Positions 61,742 to 64,000 of a DNA stretch of 64,000 nt are shown here, piece by piece. The stretch is from positions 62,001 through 126,000 of the forward strand of contig JAUICH010000002.1 of the NCBI GenBank assembly GCA_030427505.1. The letters are read 5' to 3'. The notes beneath the pieces were generated by a model. The model was not told the origin of the DNA and did not search any database. It was given only the letters and a program-made list of their open reading frames with translations. Each line of letters begins with the position of its first letter. Positions within the stretch are counted from its first letter, which is position 1. The translations under genes were made by a program, and so were the position numbers. The DNA is from Verrucomicrobiia bacterium (lineage in GTDB: Bacteria; Verrucomicrobiota; Verrucomicrobiia; Verrucomicrobiales; DEV007).

Positions 61742-63541
61742 GTGAGGCCATCTGAGGATCAGGACGTTTGCGCGCCGGAAAAACCACGGCCGCTGGGGCG
61801 GTGGATGGGCTGGCTGTTGCTGCTGCTCATGGCTTCCGGATTGGTGGCCTACTACCTGTTTGTCGATTTCCGGGGCCTTTCGCACCCGGAAGGCATGGAG
61901 CAGGCCCAGATTGCGCGGGAACTGAAGCGGGGTCACGGGTTTACGACCCAGACACTGGTGCCCCTGGCGCTGGCGGCCGCCTCGGAAAGCCGCGGGCAGG
62001 CCCGGGCCGCCGCCTTTCCGGATACCTATTTCGCGCCGCTGAATCCGGCCCTGAATGCTGCCTTGATCAAGATGGCGGGAGAAGACTATCCGGTTGGTTT
62101 CAAACAGCGGATCTACTTTCTGGACCGTGTCATCGCCGCGGGCGCCATGCTGCTCCTTTTTGTCAGCGCCGGGCTAACGTATTTGCTGGGGACCCGGCTT
62201 TTTGACGAAAAGATCGGCTTCGTTTCCACCCTGGTGGTGCTGCTGTGCGATCTGTTGTGGCGTTTCAGCCAGAGCGGCTTGTCCCAAATGCTTTTGCTGA
62301 CGCTGTTCCTGGCGGGACTGCTCGCTTTGGAGGCCGCCATGCGGGGTTGGGAAGGGGGGAGGCTGCCCTGGCTGTCCCTTCTGGCGGCGGGCATTTGTTT
62401 TGCCGCGTTACCGTTGACGCATCCCCTGGCGATTTGTCTGAGCCTGGGCGCTATTGCCGTGGTGGTGGTCTATTTCTGGAGGGCGTTCCTGATTCCGTCG
62501 GTCTTCATTTTGATGGTGCTGACTCCCGTGACGGCTTGGCTGTTGAGAAACGCCCTGGTTTCCGGCCAGCCCTTTGGCACCTATGCCTGTCAGCTGTTTG
62601 GAGGCGCGGACGAGACTGGCGCCAGTGCCCTGCTACGGCGCTTCGCCTCTACCTCCGAGGTGATGAAAGGACCCATCGACCCGCGCGCCGCGGTGAAAAG
62701 CATTCTGGAGCAGTTTCAGTCTCTGTTTGGGCATTTGGGTTCCGTGGTGGTGGCGCCGTTGTTTTTCCTCTCCTTGTTGCATCCGTTTCGCCGGAGAGTT
62801 ACGGCGCATTTCCGTTGGGGCATTCTCTTCATGTGGGGGGGCGCCGTGCTCGCCATGGGCCTGGTGGGGGTGGCGGGGAATCCGGACAGCGCGAACCAGT
62901 TGCACGTGGTTTTCGTTCCAGTCATGTCCATCTACGGGTTGGCCTACCTGGCCGTGCAGTGGCACCGCCTGGGATTTGGCGGAAACCGCTTTTCTCCCTG
63001 GCGGCATGCCCATTTCGCGGGAGCGCTGCTGGTTTCGGCCATGCCCTTGCTCCTACCCCTGCCTTCCCGGGTCATTCACGGGCTGCAATTCCGGGGGCTG
63101 CTCATGCAATGGCCCCCGTACGACCCGGCGGCCATTCACCAGTTGGCCAAGTGGACCTCCCGGAGTGAGGTCATCTATACTGACATTCCCTGGGCCGTGG
63201 CCTGGTACGCGGACCGGCGCAGTGTCTGGCTGCCGGTTACGCCGGAAGAATTTCAAAAAGTGGCCGACCTCTGTGACGCCGAAGGCCTGTCCACCGCGGG
63301 CATCTACCTGACGCCGGAGAGCTTGGATTCCCGGCTCGCCACGGACATCATGGACGGGGAGTACAGCGCCTGGTCGAAGTTGATGCTGCGCGGCCAAGTG
63401 GGGCGTTTCGGGGTGGATCTGCTGGCCAAGGGCAGTCCCTTTCCGCACTGGGTCAGCCTGTCCCCCTCCAGCCGGCATCAGGCCTGGTTCATGAGCGACC
63501 GCCCCCGGTGGGAGGAAGCTTCTTCCGCTTCGGTCCCTTGA
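61742..63541 (+). CDS. GT39-like polytopic membrane glycosyltransferase
   Basis: A 599-residue membrane protein, start GTG 61742 with a weak ribosome-binding site (ATG 61805 is an alternative). The first helix (WMGWLLLLLMASGLVAYYLF) is followed by a loop with the acidic-rich SHPEGMEQAQIARELKRGHG, equivalent to the first periplasmic loop of ArnT/PMT enzymes, where D/E residues bind the acceptor. About ten more helices and a ~130-residue C-terminal soluble domain follow. Unlike the 19660 and 32823 proteins it lacks the large domain after helix 1. Substrates unknown. xseB follows 83 bp later. Confidence 0.72.
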   Translation: MRPSEDQDVCAPEKPRPLGRWMGWLLLLLMASGLVAYYLFVDFRGLSHPEGMEQAQIARELKRGHGFTTQTLVPLALAAASESRGQARAAAFPDTYFAPLNPALNAALIKMAGEDYPVGFKQRIYFLDRVIAAGAMLLLFVSAGLTYLLGTRLFDEKIGFVSTLVVLLCDLLWRFSQSGLSQMLLLTLFLAGLLALEAAMRGWEGGRLPWLSLLAAGICFAALPLTHPLAICLSLGAIAVVVVYFWRAFLIPSVFILMVLTPVTAWLLRNALVSGQPFGTYACQLFGGADETGASALLRRFASTSEVMKGPIDPRAAVKSILEQFQSLFGHLGSVVVAPLFFLSLLHPFRRRVTAHFRWGILFMWGGAVLAMGLVGVAGNPDSANQLHVVFVPVMSIYGLAYLAVQWHRLGFGGNRFSPWRHAHFAGALLVSAMPLLLPLPSRVIHGLQFRGLLMQWPPYDPAAIHQLAKWTSRSEVIYTDIPWAVAWYADRRSVWLPVTPEEFQKVADLCDAEGLSTAGIYLTPESLDSRLATDIMDGEYSAWSKLMLRGQVGRFGVDLLAKGSPFPHWVSLSPSSRHQAWFMSDRPRWEEASSASVP

Positions 63542-63624
63542 ATCCCCTGGTAGGTCCCGAAATTGCTTGAATCCGGCCGCCTGCGGCTAGACTTGTTCCT
63601 TCGGGCTTTTAGAATCAGTGTTTA

Positions 63625-63930
63625 ATGGCTAAAAAGGCAGCAGCAACGGAATCCGAACCCACCTTTGAGGAAGCTCTGGAGAAGCTGGAGACCCTGGTGC
63701 GGGCCATGGAGACCGAAAAAATGCCGCTGGACGAAGCCATTTCAAGCTACGAAGAGAGCACGCGCCTATACCAACTTTGCCAAAAGAGGCTGGAAGAGGC
63801 GCAGGGCCGTATCGAACTTATAAGGAAGAAAGCCAGCGGAGAAACCGAAACCGTGGCCTTCGAGGCGGATTCCCCCCAAACTGGAAACGACAAGGATCAA
63901 TCAGCGAGAAGTGATGGAGAGCTCTTCTAA
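63625..63930 (+). CDS. xseB: Exodeoxyribonuclease VII small subunit
   Basis: Small accessory subunit of ExoVII, 101 residues, binding several copies to the large subunit. TFEEALEKLETLVRAMETEK then PLDEAISSYEESTRLYQLCQ is the standard family region; the ~30 residue C-terminal tail is variable. The large subunit gene is not in the window. It overlaps the dxs start. Confidence 0.95.
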   Translation: MAKKAAATESEPTFEEALEKLETLVRAMETEKMPLDEAISSYEESTRLYQLCQKRLEEAQGRIELIRKKASGETETVAFEADSPQTGNDKDQSARSDGELF

Positions 63931-64000
63931 CAGCGAGGCGATGGATTTGCCTAAAATTCATGGCCCGGCCGACCTCAAGGCTCTGCCTGAAAGCCAGTTG
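63914..64000 (+). CDS. dxs: 1-deoxy-D-xylulose-5-phosphate synthase, N-terminal fragment (window edge)
   Basis: Only 29 codons are visible. PKIHGPADLKALPESQL matches the conserved DXS N-terminus (I..P.DLK.L...QL), and xseB-dxs adjacency is common. ATG 63914 overlaps xseB by 17 bp; ATG 63941 nine codons later is an alternative start. First committed step of the MEP isoprenoid pathway. Confidence 0.75.
   Translation, partial: MESSSNSEAMDLPKIHGPADLKALPESQL

Overview
The window is about 64 kb of GC-rich bacterial chromosome from a Gram-negative bacterium, most likely a member of the Verrucomicrobiota (PVC superphylum). The evidence is the combination of a Gram-negative envelope set (MsbA-like flippase, LolD-like ATPase), a McsA-McsB-ClpC protein-arginine-kinase operon without a visible CtsR gene, Tat- and Sec-exported sulfatases and esterases, a bacterial AP2-domain protein, and long hairpin-rich intergenic repeats. 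The phylum call is inference; no rRNA gene is present.

Layout. (1) 1-2118: 3' end of uvrA and a tRNA-Cys gene whose last 20 bases are duplicated 164 bp downstream. (2) 2173-12249: exported polysaccharide-processing enzymes: a secreted helical protein, a sialate O-acetylesterase-like SGNH esterase, an alpha/beta esterase, a Tat-exported FAD oxidoreductase and two divergent sulfatases. An AT-rich island with a winged-helix-like gene (6346-7359) interrupts them. (3) 12246-15939: maf, then trkA and trkH (potassium uptake) behind a structured leader. (4) 15979-19149: rmlD, rmlB and rmlA for dTDP-rhamnose; no adjacent rmlC is seen, but an RmlC-like cupin lies at 57.4 kb. (5) 19215-41718: a surface-glycan cluster bounded by two inverted 213-bp MITE-like elements. 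It holds two paralogous GT39-like membrane proteins, GT2, GT4, GT10, GT25 and GT-D glycosyltransferases, methyltransferases (FkbM, DUF268, sugar C-methyltransferase types) and a sugar epimerase. Several of these proteins carry terminal coiled coils. (6) 41718-43717: gmd and fcl for GDP-fucose, the expected donor for GT10 enzymes.

(7) 43841-58495, all on the minus strand: housekeeping genes: ilvE-mcsA-mcsB-clpC, lolD-like ABC ATPase, a double-AP2 protein, trmL, rplU-rpmA with a clear intrinsic terminator, an LplT/Aas-like three-part fusion for phospholipid repair, a degenerate HNH-like protein, an MsbA-like exporter, the RmlC-like cupin and cutA. (8) 58510-61274: a soluble NtrB-like histidine kinase and sigma-54 response regulator, translationally coupled. 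(9) 61275-64000: a repeat-rich gap, a third GT39-like membrane protein, xseB and the first codons of dxs.

How it fits together: the rml and gmd/fcl genes supply deoxysugar nucleotides, the 19-41 kb cluster assembles and decorates a glycan, and the MsbA-like exporter could move lipid-linked product. The first 12 kb instead looks devoted to degrading sulfated and acetylated external glycans. The most unusual signals are the paired MITE-like elements around the glycan cluster, the coiled-coil tails on its enzymes, the double-AP2 protein, the inactivated domains (AMP-ligase, HNH) and the duplicated tRNA 3' end.
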